From contig JAKVCC010000016.1 of the NCBI GenBank assembly GCA_022448265.1, positions 1-64,000 of the forward strand: a DNA stretch of 64,000 nucleotides, read 5' to 3'. The translations under genes were made by a program, and so were the position numbers. This DNA comes from Pirellulales bacterium (lineage in GTDB: Bacteria; Planctomycetota; Planctomycetia; Pirellulales; Lacipirellulaceae). Below are positions 10,293 to 20,045 of the stretch, one piece after another. The stretch's first letter is position 1. The number at the start of each line of letters is the position of its first letter. Below the pieces are notes generated by a model that had not been told where the DNA came from, did not search any database, and saw nothing but the letters and a program-made list of their open reading frames with translations.

Positions 10293-10726
10293 TTCAAATG
10301 CCCTTCATTTGCCAGATGGATCTGTCGATACAGGATATTTTTGCGGAGCTGACAAGAACACCACCTATTGGATCCCGGTGTCGCCAGCCGAGGCCGCCCC
10401 ATTCGCAAGCGGCCGGGGCCCAGCGAGAAAGAGGTGCAGACCCGTTACCACTTATATGTTGGGCTATGAAGCAAGTGGCGTACCAAAGAGTATCGGCCGG
10501 TGGCATCACGAGTCCGCGCGGTGGCGCAAACACTGTAATGCAGGCGACTTGCCGTCAGAGTGCCGGAGGTTTTCTGATACCCTTTATGGAGGAGGCCCAA
10601 CCAGGGTGCCTGTGCCTTAGTCAGCGGCTGACGCGCAGCTAGGCATTAGCGTGCGGTGTCGGCGCTATTCGTAGTTGGCCCCGGCAACGCGCCCCAGGAC
10701 CGCAATCAGCGGCCCTCCCTTGAGCA
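10293..10726. other. Intergenic region upstream of amt
   Basis: A 434-base gap between the amt start and the ftsY end, both on the minus strand. No recognisable gene was found. The amt promoter should lie here; I found no convincing sigma-54 element (TGGCAC-N5-TTGC) despite the nitrogen theme, and only weak sigma-70-like matches. Confidence 0.4.
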
Positions 10727-11674
10727 TTAGCCCGTAGGCGGTGCCGTACTATCTTCGCCAAATTCCGTAAAAAGTGCGGTGACAAACTGCTGGTGGTCGA
10801 ACAGCGCCCAGTCTTCAGGTTGTTCGCCGACTCCCACGTATTTTACAGGGAGGCCTACCTGCCCGCGAATGGCCACTACTACGCCACCCTTGGCCGTACC
10901 ATCCAGCTTGGCGAGAACGATCCCTGTGCAGTCCACCGCTTCGGTGAATTTATTCGCCTGGCTGATGCCATTTTGGCCCGTTGTCGCGTCAAGCACCAGC
11001 AGCACTTCGTGCGGGGCCTCGGGGATCTGTTTGCGAATCGAGTCCTGAATCTTGGTCAATTCGGCCATCAAGTTTCTCTGGGTCTGCAGGCGGCCTGCGG
11101 TGTCGACGATACACACGTCTGCCCCCGTTTTGATGGTTTCTTCGACAGCCCGATAGGCGACCGAGGCGGGATGCGCCCCCGGCTCGCCCTGGACAATGTT
11201 CACGCCCAACCGCTTCGACCAGATACTAAGTTGCTCGACCGCCGCCGCCCGGAAGGTGTCGCCCGCGCCCAGGACAATCGTCTTGCCGTCTGCCTTGAGG
11301 AGATGGGCAAGTTTGGCAATTGACGTCGTTTTACCCGCCCCGTTGACACCGCAAACCATGATCACGGTGGGGCCTGAGTCGGCAAAGCGAATCGGCGAGG
11401 TATCCTGTGCCATCAAGTCGGCCAGCTTATTCTTCCAGGTGGCGACCACTTCTTCCAGCAGGACCACGCGGCCGCGCATTTTGGTGGCCACTTCGGCGAC
11501 GATCTCCTCCACAGCCGCGTATCCCATATCGGTCTTAAACAGGATTGCGCGCATCTCTTCTAAAAACGGGTCGTCAATGAGACGTCCTTCATTTTTAAAC
11601 AGATCGCGAACATCTGTTTTCAGGAGATTGGCCGTCTTGCTGAGGCCACTTTTAAATTTTTCGAATAGACCCAT
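10727..11674 (-). CDS. ftsY: Signal recognition particle receptor FtsY
   Basis: GTPase receptor that docks SRP-ribosome complexes at the membrane, 315 residues. The acidic A domain of the E. coli protein is missing, as in many bacteria; the protein opens with an MGLFEKFKSGLSKT-type helix followed by the N domain. G1 is GVNGAGKTT (109-117), DTFRAAAVEQL follows near 139, DTAGR is at 191-195, and the AKLDGTAKGG motif closes the G domain. The minus-strand gene heads toward the amt region and follows nusB by 50 bases. Confidence 0.97.
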   Translation of the reverse strand: MGLFEKFKSGLSKTANLLKTDVRDLFKNEGRLIDDPFLEEMRAILFKTDMGYAAVEEIVAEVATKMRGRVVLLEEVVATWKNKLADLMAQDTSPIRFADSGPTVIMVCGVNGAGKTTSIAKLAHLLKADGKTIVLGAGDTFRAAAVEQLSIWSKRLGVNIVQGEPGAHPASVAYRAVEETIKTGADVCIVDTAGRLQTQRNLMAELTKIQDSIRKQIPEAPHEVLLVLDATTGQNGISQANKFTEAVDCTGIVLAKLDGTAKGGVVVAIRGQVGLPVKYVGVGEQPEDWALFDHQQFVTALFTEFGEDSTAPPTG

Positions 11675-11724
11675 GATTGGATTTTGAAACGGGATGTTGG
11701 AAGGCGTAAGGGACTGGAGGCCGG

Positions 11725-12129
11725 CTAGCTGGCGGGGCGTTCGATCAGCTTGTCTAGGATGCCGTTGACAAACTGCGAGGATTGCCCGCTGCCGAAACGT
11801 TTGGCCAGTTCGATGGCTTGGTCAATCACGACGCGGTCGGGGGTGTCTGCATAACGCATCTCAAACGCACCCAGTCGCAGGACAGCTCGGTCGGTGGCGG
11901 CCATGCGATCGAGGCTCCAGTTTTCGGCCTTGTCTGCCAATAAGGCATCTAGCTCATCTTGATTGCGCAGGACTCCCAGCACCAAGCTGGATGCAAACTG
12001 GCGTGAATCTTCGTTGTTGAGACGCCCCTTCAAAAAGGGCTCCAGTTGATCGCACAAGTCTCTCGGATTGAGGTCCTCTTGAAACAGGGCCTGCAGTGCG
12101 ACTTCACGGGCACGGCTACGGGTAGCCAT
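11725..12129 (-). CDS. nusB: Transcription antitermination factor NusB
   Basis: All-helical antitermination factor of about 134 residues, acting with NusE on rRNA transcription. The ATG at 12129 (MATRSRAREVALQALFQED) is chosen because it has GGAG six bases upstream and matches the family N terminus; an upstream start would add nine residues. The C-terminal family pattern DRVVIDQAIELAKRFGS and FVNGILDKL is present. It lies between ribH and ftsY; ribH-nusB is a common bacterial pair. Confidence 0.95.
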   Translation of the reverse strand: MATRSRAREVALQALFQEDLNPRDLCDQLEPFLKGRLNNEDSRQFASSLVLGVLRNQDELDALLADKAENWSLDRMAATDRAVLRLGAFEMRYADTPDRVVIDQAIELAKRFGSGQSSQFVNGILDKLIERPAS

Positions 12130-12257
12130 AGGAGCTCCAGGAATGGAAATGACCAACGACCTAACGACTCAAAAACTATGCGTGTACCCGTTTTAGGGCC
12201 AGCGTGATATTTGAGTAATTGGCCATTCGACTGCTAATAATACTACTGCTACTAATT

Positions 12258-12794
12258 CTATCCCGGCGGGCAATTTCTGAGCAATCCGACCATTTTGAGA
12301 GCAGCCTGGGCACATTCGCTCCCCTTGTTGCCAACGTTGCCGCCCGCGCGATGAATCGCCTGTTCCATGGAATCACACGTCAGCAGGCCCAACAGTACGG
12401 GAAGGTCTTGGGAAAGGGCAATTTTCATGAGTGCCAAGCTTACGCCGCGGTTGATGTGTTGATCGTGGGATGTTTCGCCATGAATCACCGCACCCAGCGC
12501 AAGGATTGCCGCGTACTGCTGTGATTGGGCCAATCGCTGTACGGCAACAGGAAGTTCCCAAGCCCCTGGTACCCAAGCCACGTCAACAACCGCTGCTTCG
12601 CCGAGCACTTCCAGGGCGCCATCTAAGAGCCGGTCCGTAATCGACCGATTCCACTCCGCCACAACGATGGCAAAGCGATCTGATTCATCCTCTCGGGCGA
12701 TCTCAATTACATTTGGCACGGCAGTTTGATAACCAATGTCAGAACTGAAAAAATCTGCCAGCCGCAATCGCTTTGCGGAGGCGATGTAAGACAA
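12258..12794 (-). CDS. ribH: 6,7-dimethyl-8-ribityllumazine synthase
   Basis: Lumazine synthase, the penultimate enzyme of riboflavin synthesis, which condenses the ribityl-pyrimidinedione with 3,4-dihydroxybutanone phosphate. Family motifs are [27 protein letters not shown] (substrate loop), [15 protein letters not shown] with the catalytic His, and [12 protein letters not shown]. At 178 residues the protein is about 25 longer than usual, so a GTG at 12719 ([10 protein letters not shown]...) may be the real start. It comes directly upstream of nusB. Confidence 0.95.
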   Translation of the reverse strand: MSYIASAKRLRLADFFSSDIGYQTAVPNVIEIAREDESDRFAIVVAEWNRSITDRLLDGALEVLGEAAVVDVAWVPGAWELPVAVQRLAQSQQYAAILALGAVIHGETSHDQHINRGVSLALMKIALSQDLPVLLGLLTCDSMEQAIHRAGGNVGNKGSECAQAALKMVGLLRNCPPG

Positions 12795-12846
12795 TAATAT
12801 TTGTGACGCACTGGACGCTCTCCTCTCACCCGGTGCGCTGGCCCCT

Positions 12847-14328
12847 TCATTCCTTAATGCTGAGCAAGAATTCTGCGTTCGATTTCGTCTTGCGGAGTCG
12901 GGTAGTCAGCAATTCCATTGCGTCAGCGGGATTCATTTCGCTCAAAACGCGCCTCAGCATGGAGATCCTCCGATGTTCTTCCGGGTCCATGAGCATTTCT
13001 TCACGCCGTGTGCCGCTGCGGTTAATCTCGATGGAGGGCCAGATGCGCTTGTCAACCAGATTCCGATCTAACACGATTTCCTGGTTTCCTGTGCCTTTGA
13101 ACTCTTCAAAGATAATCTCATCCATTCGGCTGCCTGTGTCGATCAGCGCTGTTGCAATGATCGTTAGCGATCCGCCCCCCTCCACCTTGCGGGCCGAACC
13201 AAAAAACCGCTTGGGGCGCTGCAACGCGTTGGCGTCGAGACCGCCAGAGAGGACTTTGCCCGATTGAGGGCATTCGGAATTCCAAGCCCGTGCGAGCCGG
13301 GTAATCGAGTCGAGGAAAATCACAACGTCGTGCCCATACTCCACCATGCGTTTGGCTTTTTCGATTACCATGTCGGCCACCTGCACGTGACGTGATGGCG
13401 GTTCATCAAACGTCGAGCTAATGACCTCGCAATTTGGCCCCTTCACCTCGCGTTCCATGTCGGTTACTTCTTCAGGTCGTTCGTCGATTAGCAACATGAC
13501 GACGTACGTATTTTCGTAGTTGGCGAGCACACTCTTCGCCATCTTCTGCATCAAGATGGTTTTGCCGGCTCTGGGCGGACTCACAATCAATCCGCGCTGG
13601 CCGAAGCCAATGGGCACGATCATGTCGAGCACCCGCATATCCAGTTCGTCCGGAGATGTCTCCATGACGATTCGGCCGTCGGGATGAATGGGCGTCAGAT
13701 TGTCGAAGAAGACTTTTTTGGAGAGTACCTTGGGTTCCTCGCCGTTGATCTGCTCAATTCGCAGGAGCGCAAAATACCTTTCGTTTTCTTTGGGAGGCCG
13801 GATGGTGCCGGCTACGGCTGCCCCAGTACGCAATCCAAATCGTCGGATTTGGCTGGGAGAAACATAAATATCGTCCGGGCACGACAAGTAGTGGTAGCCG
13901 GGGCTGCGTAAGAATCCGAATCCGTCTGGCAGTATTTCCAGAGTGCCCTCGCCCGACATCATGCCGTCGAGTTTCACGCGTTTTTTGAGGACGCGAAAAA
14001 TCAGATCCTGCTTCTTGAGGCCAGCCGTCTCTTCCAAACCCTCAGAGTTGGCAACCTCGATAAGCTCGGCCATGGTCATTCGCTGCAGAGCAGCGATGTG
14101 AATGTTTGGATCGGGCTTGTCGGTCCGCTCAATGCTCTTGCCTACGCGCCGGACGCGCTCGGCTGCTTTGTCGAGTTCTTCAGCAATCGAAAGGGGCTCT
14201 TCGCGGTTTAGTTCGTCCAGGCGTTTACTACTCGCGTCATTAAACGATCTGTCATCGTCCGGATTTTTCCCGCGAGATTGGGGACGGGAATGACCATGCC
14301 GGGGGCCCCGGTTGCTAGTCTCAGCCAT
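12847..14328 (-). CDS. rho: Transcription termination factor Rho
   Basis: Hexameric RNA-dependent ATPase that ends transcription, 493 residues. The first 75 or so residues are a charged, Arg/Asp/Ser-rich extension. The N-terminal helical Rho domain begins near [14 protein letters not shown]. The RNA-binding cold-shock-like domain contains [17 protein letters not shown], the P-loop is PPRAGKT (251-257), and the hexamer ATPase core has [12 protein letters not shown] and the C-terminal RGTRREEML-like segment (here [12 protein letters not shown]). It follows coaE on the minus strand. Confidence 0.97.
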   Translation of the reverse strand: MAETSNRGPRHGHSRPQSRGKNPDDDRSFNDASSKRLDELNREEPLSIAEELDKAAERVRRVGKSIERTDKPDPNIHIAALQRMTMAELIEVANSEGLEETAGLKKQDLIFRVLKKRVKLDGMMSGEGTLEILPDGFGFLRSPGYHYLSCPDDIYVSPSQIRRFGLRTGAAVAGTIRPPKENERYFALLRIEQINGEEPKVLSKKVFFDNLTPIHPDGRIVMETSPDELDMRVLDMIVPIGFGQRGLIVSPPRAGKTILMQKMAKSVLANYENTYVVMLLIDERPEEVTDMEREVKGPNCEVISSTFDEPPSRHVQVADMVIEKAKRMVEYGHDVVIFLDSITRLARAWNSECPQSGKVLSGGLDANALQRPKRFFGSARKVEGGGSLTIIATALIDTGSRMDEIIFEEFKGTGNQEIVLDRNLVDKRIWPSIEINRSGTRREEMLMDPEEHRRISMLRRVLSEMNPADAMELLTTRLRKTKSNAEFLLSIKE

Positions 14329-14501
14329 GGAGTACTACCCCTGAATCCTGAATAGTGAAAAGAACAGAAGTGCGTTGGCGATGCGCGGAAGGCATCGGCG
14401 GTAGGAGGTCAAAAAAGATGTCTGTTTGCGAGAAGCCAGTTCTCCTGCCCAGTATGGCAAGCATGGCTGCGTGAGGGAAGGCTTGTGCAGAGCCCAATTT
14501 G

Positions 14502-15116
14502 TCAAGTTTTTCCAGCATCGCCGCCCAAGGCATGCCACAGGGCTCGCACCTGTTCCACCAACTCCGTCCGCGATCCCAGGTTAGAGATTCTGTGGGTGGC
14601 ACGGCGTTCTTTTTCCTCTATTGGTATTTGTGCGGCCTCACGTGCGGCAAATTCGGCGGCCGTCCACTCGCGAATTGCTGCCCGTCGAAGCCTTTTTTCT
14701 CGCGGACTATCGACCAATACCAGGTGGTTACAAATGTCGGCCCAGCCAGCTTCAAGTAGCAGCGGCGCGTCAATCACTGCCATGGGAGTATCGCCCCGTT
14801 GCAGGCTTTCGAGTGCCGCTTCGAACTGCGCGCGAATCCGGGGATGGAGGTGTTCTTCCAAGAACTGACGGTTCGCGGTGCCAGCAGGTGAGTTGACAAA
14901 AACTCGCCCCGCGACGGCACTGCGGTCGACTTCACCGGATGGGAGCAGGATGTCTCGGCCCCACCTCGCCACGAGTTCGTGGCGGACTTCAGGAAGGTTG
15001 ATGACGGTGTGCGCCGCCTCGTCGGCATCCAGTACGACAGCCCCCAGAGCAGCCAATTCAGCCGCTACTGCAGATTTTCCACTGGCGATGCCGCCTACGA
15101 GTCCGAGGATTTGCAT
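14502..15116 (-). CDS. coaE: Dephospho-CoA kinase
   Basis: Last enzyme of coenzyme A synthesis, phosphorylating the 3' hydroxyl of dephospho-CoA. The chosen ATG at 15116 gives MQILGLVGGIASGKS, with the P-loop GGIASGKS at residues 8-15; a TTG eight codons upstream is less likely. DADEAAH, VIDAPLLLEAGW and RRATHRISNLG are typical of the family. It has 204 residues. It lies between polA and rho, as in several planctomycete and other bacterial genomes. Confidence 0.94.
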   Translation of the reverse strand: MQILGLVGGIASGKSAVAAELAALGAVVLDADEAAHTVINLPEVRHELVARWGRDILLPSGEVDRSAVAGRVFVNSPAGTANRQFLEEHLHPRIRAQFEAALESLQRGDTPMAVIDAPLLLEAGWADICNHLVLVDSPREKRLRRAAIREWTAAEFAAREAAQIPIEEKERRATHRISNLGSRTELVEQVRALWHALGGDAGKT

Positions 15117-15292
15117 TGGGGGGAGAGGATTGGTGGGCAATGGGGTTTAATGGGTCGTCCTGTAGGGTGGGTCAGAGGCTTCCAGAAAAAGCTGGATGCC
15201 GGCGCCCCGCGGCTGACTGAAAATGGCACCGACAGGTTCGTGCCTGGAGCCATGGGCTTCGCGGCTCGTCGCACGGGTGGTGCGCCTCGTTT

Positions 15293-18136
15293 TCAGTGAT
15301 CATTTTGCCAGGGTTTGCAGTCGGCCCAATTGTCACCATATTTTACATCAACTTGGAGTGGAACTTGGAGGGCCATTACGCAGGTCATTTCTTCGACCAC
15401 TAGCCGCGCTGTGGCGTCCAGTGCTTCGGGAGCTACCTCAAACACTAGCTCATCGTGGATTTGCAAAAGCATGTGCGCGGGTAGTTTTTCCTGCCGAAGT
15501 CGCTTGTGTACGCCCAGCATGGCCAGTTTGATGAGGTCGGCAGCCGATCCTTGGATGACGGTGTTGATGGCGGTGCGCTCCGGAAAATTCAACTGGCGCA
15601 AGGCGCCCGTTTTCACTTCGCGGAGCCCCGCGGGTACGGGCCGTACACCCTCCACCGCGCGCCGCCGTCCGAGTAATGTGCTGACAAAGGCTTGCTCGCG
15701 ACATGCCGTGAGCGTCTTGGTGAAGAATTCGAGTACTCCCGGGTAACGCGCAAAATAGGTTTCGATGAACTCAGACGCTTCGTCCTGGGAAATGTTTAAG
15801 CTGTTGGCCAGGCCAAACGGGCTTTGTCCGTAGATAATGCCAAAATTGACCGCCTTGGCGCGCCGCCGCATCGCGGTGGTCACCTCCGCCAGCTCCACAC
15901 CTTCCACCTGGCTTGCCACCAAGGCATGGATGTCTTCGTCGTTGGCGAAGGCGTTGCAAAGTGCCGGATCGCCTGAATAGTGGGCCAGCACCCGCAGCTC
16001 AATCTGGGAATAGTCGGCTGCGAGCAGCTTCCATCCGTCCGGGCCCGCTCGAAATGCCGACCGGATTTCGCGCCCTTCTGGAGTGCGGATAGGAATGTTC
16101 TGTAGATTCGGATTGCTGGAACTAAGCCTGCCCGTGGCGGTAACAACCTGATTGAAGGACGCGTGGACTCGCCCGGTATCGGGATGAACCATGCCGGGCA
16201 AGGCGTCGATGTACGTATTGAGCAATTTGGTATATTGGCGATGTTCGACAATTTTTGCCGGCAAAGGATGCTTGCGCGCTAGTTCTTCCAGCACACTGGC
16301 ATCGGTGCTGGGCCCTGTCTTTGTTTTCTTGACAACCGGCAGCCCCAATTCCTCGAACAAGAGCTTGCCGAGTTGCTTCGGCGAGCTGATATTCAACGGA
16401 TGCCCGGCCATCTCTTCAATTTCGTCTGACAAGGTGCCCAAACGTTTCCCGTAGAGTGTACTCAACTCCTTTAGTCGCCCGGTATCTACAGTGATCCCGC
16501 GGTACTCCAGGTCGGCTAGTATTTCCACCAGGGGCACTTCCACGGAACGGTAGAGCTCTTCGAGGCCTTGTTCCGCGAGCTGTGCGTCAAGCAGTGGATG
16601 AAGCTGCAGGGGGATGTCGGCGTCTTCCGCAGCATAGTGAGCCACGTCGGCAACAGGGGCTTCGTCCATCCGCTTTTGGTTTTTTCCTTTGCCGATGAGC
16701 GTTTCAATTTTGGTGGTGGTGTGATCGAGATAACGTAAGGCCAACTGATCCAGATTGTGACTTCGCTCGCCTGAGCCCAGCAAATAGCTGGCCAACATCG
16801 TGTCGAAGTGGGGGCCAGCCATGTGAATGCCAGCTTCTCGAAGTACTATCAGGTCGTACTTCAGATTCTGTCCGATCTTGGCAATCTTGGGATCTTCCAA
16901 GATGGGGCCCAATGTTTGTGTCACGAGTCGCTCGTCGAGTACCGTCGCTCCCGCTGGGCCCCGAACCGGAATGTAGTAGGCCTCATTCGGCTGGAACGCC
17001 AGTGCATAGCCGACGATTTTCGCATAACGCGGCAGAATATTAGTCGTTTCGGTATCGATTGAAAGGAGAGGCTGTTGCCGAAGCTGGGCTGCCAGATCCT
17101 CGAGCGCTGGGCGGGTATCAATAAGCCGATAGTCCGATCTGACGGTCGCTGATAAGGTTGGCCCGTCCACTGGCCCCGCTAAAGCGATGACCCGATCACC
17201 GAGCGAGCGAAAACCAAAGTCCCGAAACAAGGCCGCGACCCGCTCGTAGTCGACGTTGCCGACGCGGGCAGCCTCCCAATTCGGAGCGATGGGGACGCGT
17301 GTGTCGAGTTCGACGAGCTTGCGCGAGAGCAGGGCGTCGTCTCGGTAGGCGACGAGGTTTTGCTTTCGCTTGGCCCCTGCCACTTCTTCGGCATGATCGA
17401 GAACGTTCTCCAGGTTGTCGTAGGTGGCGAGCAACTCTTTGGCAATTTTGGGGCCGATCAGTGGCACGCCGGGCACACAATCCACTTTGTCGCCTACCAG
17501 GGATTGGAAGTCGACGACCTGATCGGGGCGGATTCCCCAATCGTCGTTGAGTGATCGCGCATCGTAAACAGCGTCCTTGCGGATATTGTAAATAGACACG
17601 TGATCGGTAATCAGTTGGCGGCAATCCTTATCGCCGGAAACTACAAGACACTTCGCCTCTTGCTCGTTGCATAGGCGGGCAATAGTCGCCAGCACGTCAT
17701 CCGCCTCATAGCCCGTCTTGCTGAGGACGGGGATGCCAAGTGCCGCCAAGACCTCCAGGATCTTAGGCATCTGGGAGGCGAGGTCCTCGGGCATCGAATC
17801 GCGATCGGCTTTGTATCCGTCGTAAAGCGTATGGCGAAAGGTGGGTCCAGGCAGATCGAAGGCGCAAATGAGTGCGTCCGGTTGGCGGATCTCCAGCAGT
17901 TGCAGGAGGTCTCGGACGAATCCATAGATGGCCCCGACAGGTTCGCCGCGCGGACTCGTCATTTCGGGCAGCGCATGATAGACCTGGAAAATTAACGAAT
18001 GGGAGTCCACTGCGCAAATCGACCAGCCCCCAATTCCCGCCAGCCCATTATCGGGCGGCGCGGGATCTAGAGTTTCCGCAGGCGCATCACCGGGCTCCAT
18101 GCCGGGAAACGACGCTTGTCGAGAACGATCGGACAT
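15293..18136 (-). CDS. polA: DNA polymerase I
   Basis: Three-domain DNA polymerase I, 947 residues, for gap filling and primer removal. The N-terminal 5' nuclease domain contains CAFDLPGPTFRHTLYDGYKADR-like sequence and GDKDCRQL. The 3'-5' exonuclease domain appears active: SIDTETT, GQNLKYDL and YAAEDAD hold its acidic residues. The polymerase domain carries DYSQIELRVLAHYSGD (motif A), RRRAKAVNFGIIYGQSPFGL (motif B) and QIHDELVFE (motif C). A 35-residue N-terminal extension precedes the nuclease. It is upstream of coaE. Confidence 0.97.
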   Translation of the reverse strand: MSDRSRQASFPGMEPGDAPAETLDPAPPDNGLAGIGGWSICAVDSHSLIFQVYHALPEMTSPRGEPVGAIYGFVRDLLQLLEIRQPDALICAFDLPGPTFRHTLYDGYKADRDSMPEDLASQMPKILEVLAALGIPVLSKTGYEADDVLATIARLCNEQEAKCLVVSGDKDCRQLITDHVSIYNIRKDAVYDARSLNDDWGIRPDQVVDFQSLVGDKVDCVPGVPLIGPKIAKELLATYDNLENVLDHAEEVAGAKRKQNLVAYRDDALLSRKLVELDTRVPIAPNWEAARVGNVDYERVAALFRDFGFRSLGDRVIALAGPVDGPTLSATVRSDYRLIDTRPALEDLAAQLRQQPLLSIDTETTNILPRYAKIVGYALAFQPNEAYYIPVRGPAGATVLDERLVTQTLGPILEDPKIAKIGQNLKYDLIVLREAGIHMAGPHFDTMLASYLLGSGERSHNLDQLALRYLDHTTTKIETLIGKGKNQKRMDEAPVADVAHYAAEDADIPLQLHPLLDAQLAEQGLEELYRSVEVPLVEILADLEYRGITVDTGRLKELSTLYGKRLGTLSDEIEEMAGHPLNISSPKQLGKLLFEELGLPVVKKTKTGPSTDASVLEELARKHPLPAKIVEHRQYTKLLNTYIDALPGMVHPDTGRVHASFNQVVTATGRLSSSNPNLQNIPIRTPEGREIRSAFRAGPDGWKLLAADYSQIELRVLAHYSGDPALCNAFANDEDIHALVASQVEGVELAEVTTAMRRRAKAVNFGIIYGQSPFGLANSLNISQDEASEFIETYFARYPGVLEFFTKTLTACREQAFVSTLLGRRRAVEGVRPVPAGLREVKTGALRQLNFPERTAINTVIQGSAADLIKLAMLGVHKRLRQEKLPAHMLLQIHDELVFEVAPEALDATARLVVEEMTCVMALQVPLQVDVKYGDNWADCKPWQNDH

Positions 18137-18473
18137 GGGGCATCGTACGGAGTAATGTGGTTGTCTTTGGGAGACGTGCGGGCGCCAATACGCTGCAGCC
18201 TGCCCGCTTAGCGCGAAATCCTACGGCTCGAGCGCAATCCATGTCAAGCACTCTGTTCGGCGGTGCCGTGCAGAAAGATGCCAGTTGTAAACAAGCCAAA
18301 AGTGAGTTTGGCCGTGGGTTGGGCCTGGGCCTGCGGCCCCAGAGAAGCAGCGTCTGGAAAGGCCTGGGGTGTCCCTGGCGATCTTGCTGGTTATTCGGTC
18401 TGCCTGCCTCCGCTTGGCTGGGCGTACAGCTGTACCAATTTTTCGGCTCTTCCGGTCGCGCCACCGGGATTTG
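18137..18473. other. polA divergent intergenic region
   Basis: The DNA between the polA start and the promoter of the next plus-strand gene. No gene is supported. It contains a GC-rich stretch around 18320-18400 with repeats of GGCCTGGG/GGCCTGCGG and no clear structure. Confidence 0.4.
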
Positions 18474-18502
18474 TTGACAGTGCCTAATCCTACAACTATG
18501 CT
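18474..18502 (+). promoter_or_regulatory. Sigma-70-type promoter for the coiled-coil gene
   Basis: A perfect -35 box TTGACA (18474-18479), a 17-base spacer and a -10 box TATGCT (18497-18502, 4 of 6). It lies about 45 bases before the GTG start at 18546, so the transcript leader would be short. Confidence 0.65.
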
Positions 18503-18545
18503 CGACTTAGGGCGAATTACTTGGTGATTTCAGTGAGTACTAACC

Positions 18546-19955
18546 GTGGCGTCTAAAGAGAATCAAAACCTGCAGATTGTGGTCATCGTGCTGACCATTT
18601 TGGTCCTCATCCTGGCCGGTGTCTCGGTTTGGCTGAATGGCAATAAAAATGCTGCTGTGGCGCGGGCCGATGCGGCGAATCAAAAAGCAAGCCAAGCGGC
18701 TAAAGGCGAACGGCAAGTACAAACGCAGGCCAATACCTTCAAGCAGATGATGGGTTTTGGCGAAGCAGACGAATATGGCACCGTGCAAGAAGCATTTCAG
18801 GAGGATATGGATCGGTTTGGGGGGACCTTTGCCGAAGAGAGCCATTCGTATCAGAAAATCTTGCACAGTATCTTCGACGAGAACCGACAGCTGGAAAAAA
18901 ATGAAAGTGCAGCCAAAGATCGCGTCAAGGAACTTAAATCGCTTTTGTTGGCCATTGAAAAAGATAAAGACGACCAGATTGCAGAACATGTGAAGGCAAA
19001 AAACGCTGCGATTGCCGAGCAGGAGGCCTTACGAAACGGGTTTAATACGGCCCGCGAGGTGATGACCAAAAAAAGCGAAGAGATGGCCGCTGAACTAGAA
19101 TCGCAGCGCGACAGGATCAATGAACTGACATCGAAACATGCCGCAACCGAGAAGGCCCTCAGCGATGAGGTTACCAAGCTGGAGCGAATGGTCGAAATCT
19201 GCAAGAGTAAGTTGCCTGCCCCTGATCCATATGCCCAACCGGCCGATGGCGAGATTCGTTGGGTCGACCAACGGGAGGGCAAAGTCTGGATTAATCTCGG
19301 TGAGGGCGACCAACTGCGCCCGCAGGTTACATTCAGTGTTTACAGCGGAGATGCGCGGGACATCAGGGCGTCCGAGAGTAAGGGTAGTCTGGAAGTGACA
19401 CGACTTTTGAGTTCCCATTTGGCCGAGGCTCGCATTACGGCTGATGAGCCTGCTCGACCGCTTGCGGTAGGGGACAAAATCTTTAGCCAGGTCTGGAATC
19501 GCGGCCGCAAAGTTGGTTTTGCCGTTGCCGGGGTGATTGATCTGGACGGGGATGGCAGCCAGGACATGGGCCAACTCAAGAGTGTGATTGCTGTGAACGG
19601 CGGCAAGGTCGACGCGCTTCCCGATGGCAAGGGATCGGTCGACGGCGAAATGTCTGTCGATACCCGCTATCTGGTGCTGGGCAACTACCCGGAGGGAGCG
19701 CACAAAGATCATGATGCCGCGCGCAAGTCGTGGGACAAAATGAACGCCGATGCCGATGCCTTGGGCATCGAAACAATCACGGTCGATGAATTCCTGGGTC
19801 TTTTGGGTTGGCGGGCGGATCGCAAGACGGTCAAGCTCGGGCCGGGGGCGCAGCCGGTAGACGCTCCGCTAGGTCTTCGTCGGGAGAAGTTGCCACAAAA
19901 TGCCGATTCCCAGCGCAGCAAGTTTCGCAGGCGAGAGCCGTCTGGCGCATACTAA
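18546..19955 (+). CDS. Membrane-anchored coiled-coil protein with BRCT-like C-terminal part
   Basis: No close family recognised; proteins of this build are common in planctomycetes (from memory). It has 469 residues and starts at GTG. One transmembrane helix (about 10-31) is followed by a long Glu/Lys/Ala-rich coiled coil (about 40-230). A middle beta-rich part follows (GEIRWVDQREGKVWINLGEG). Near residues 345-425, GGKVDALPDGKGSV, TRYLVLGNYP and ALGIETITVDEFLGLLGW resemble a BRCT module of the NAD-dependent ligase type. The tail is basic. It may bridge the membrane and a cytoplasmic or periplasmic partner; topology is not settled by the sequence. Confidence 0.8.
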   Translation: MASKENQNLQIVVIVLTILVLILAGVSVWLNGNKNAAVARADAANQKASQAAKGERQVQTQANTFKQMMGFGEADEYGTVQEAFQEDMDRFGGTFAEESHSYQKILHSIFDENRQLEKNESAAKDRVKELKSLLLAIEKDKDDQIAEHVKAKNAAIAEQEALRNGFNTAREVMTKKSEEMAAELESQRDRINELTSKHAATEKALSDEVTKLERMVEICKSKLPAPDPYAQPADGEIRWVDQREGKVWINLGEGDQLRPQVTFSVYSGDARDIRASESKGSLEVTRLLSSHLAEARITADEPARPLAVGDKIFSQVWNRGRKVGFAVAGVIDLDGDGSQDMGQLKSVIAVNGGKVDALPDGKGSVDGEMSVDTRYLVLGNYPEGAHKDHDAARKSWDKMNADADALGIETITVDEFLGLLGWRADRKTVKLGPGAQPVDAPLGLRREKLPQNADSQRSKFRRREPSGAY

Positions 19956-20045
19956 GAATTGAGCAAATGACCAGGAGTGGGGTACGGAGATGTCAGCAGG
20001 TGCAGTGTTGCTCCGGTACTGAGATAGGTTCCCGGGTCTTTTTTG

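Noticed and set aside
9481-10642. Several long frames opposite and alongside amt and its upstream region.
   Set aside because: They are shadows of the amt gene or low-quality openings with no family pattern.
12711-12730. A sigma-54-like TGGCAC-N5-TTTG word.
   Set aside because: It lies inside the ribH coding region, lacks the TTGC end and has no target gene on its strand.
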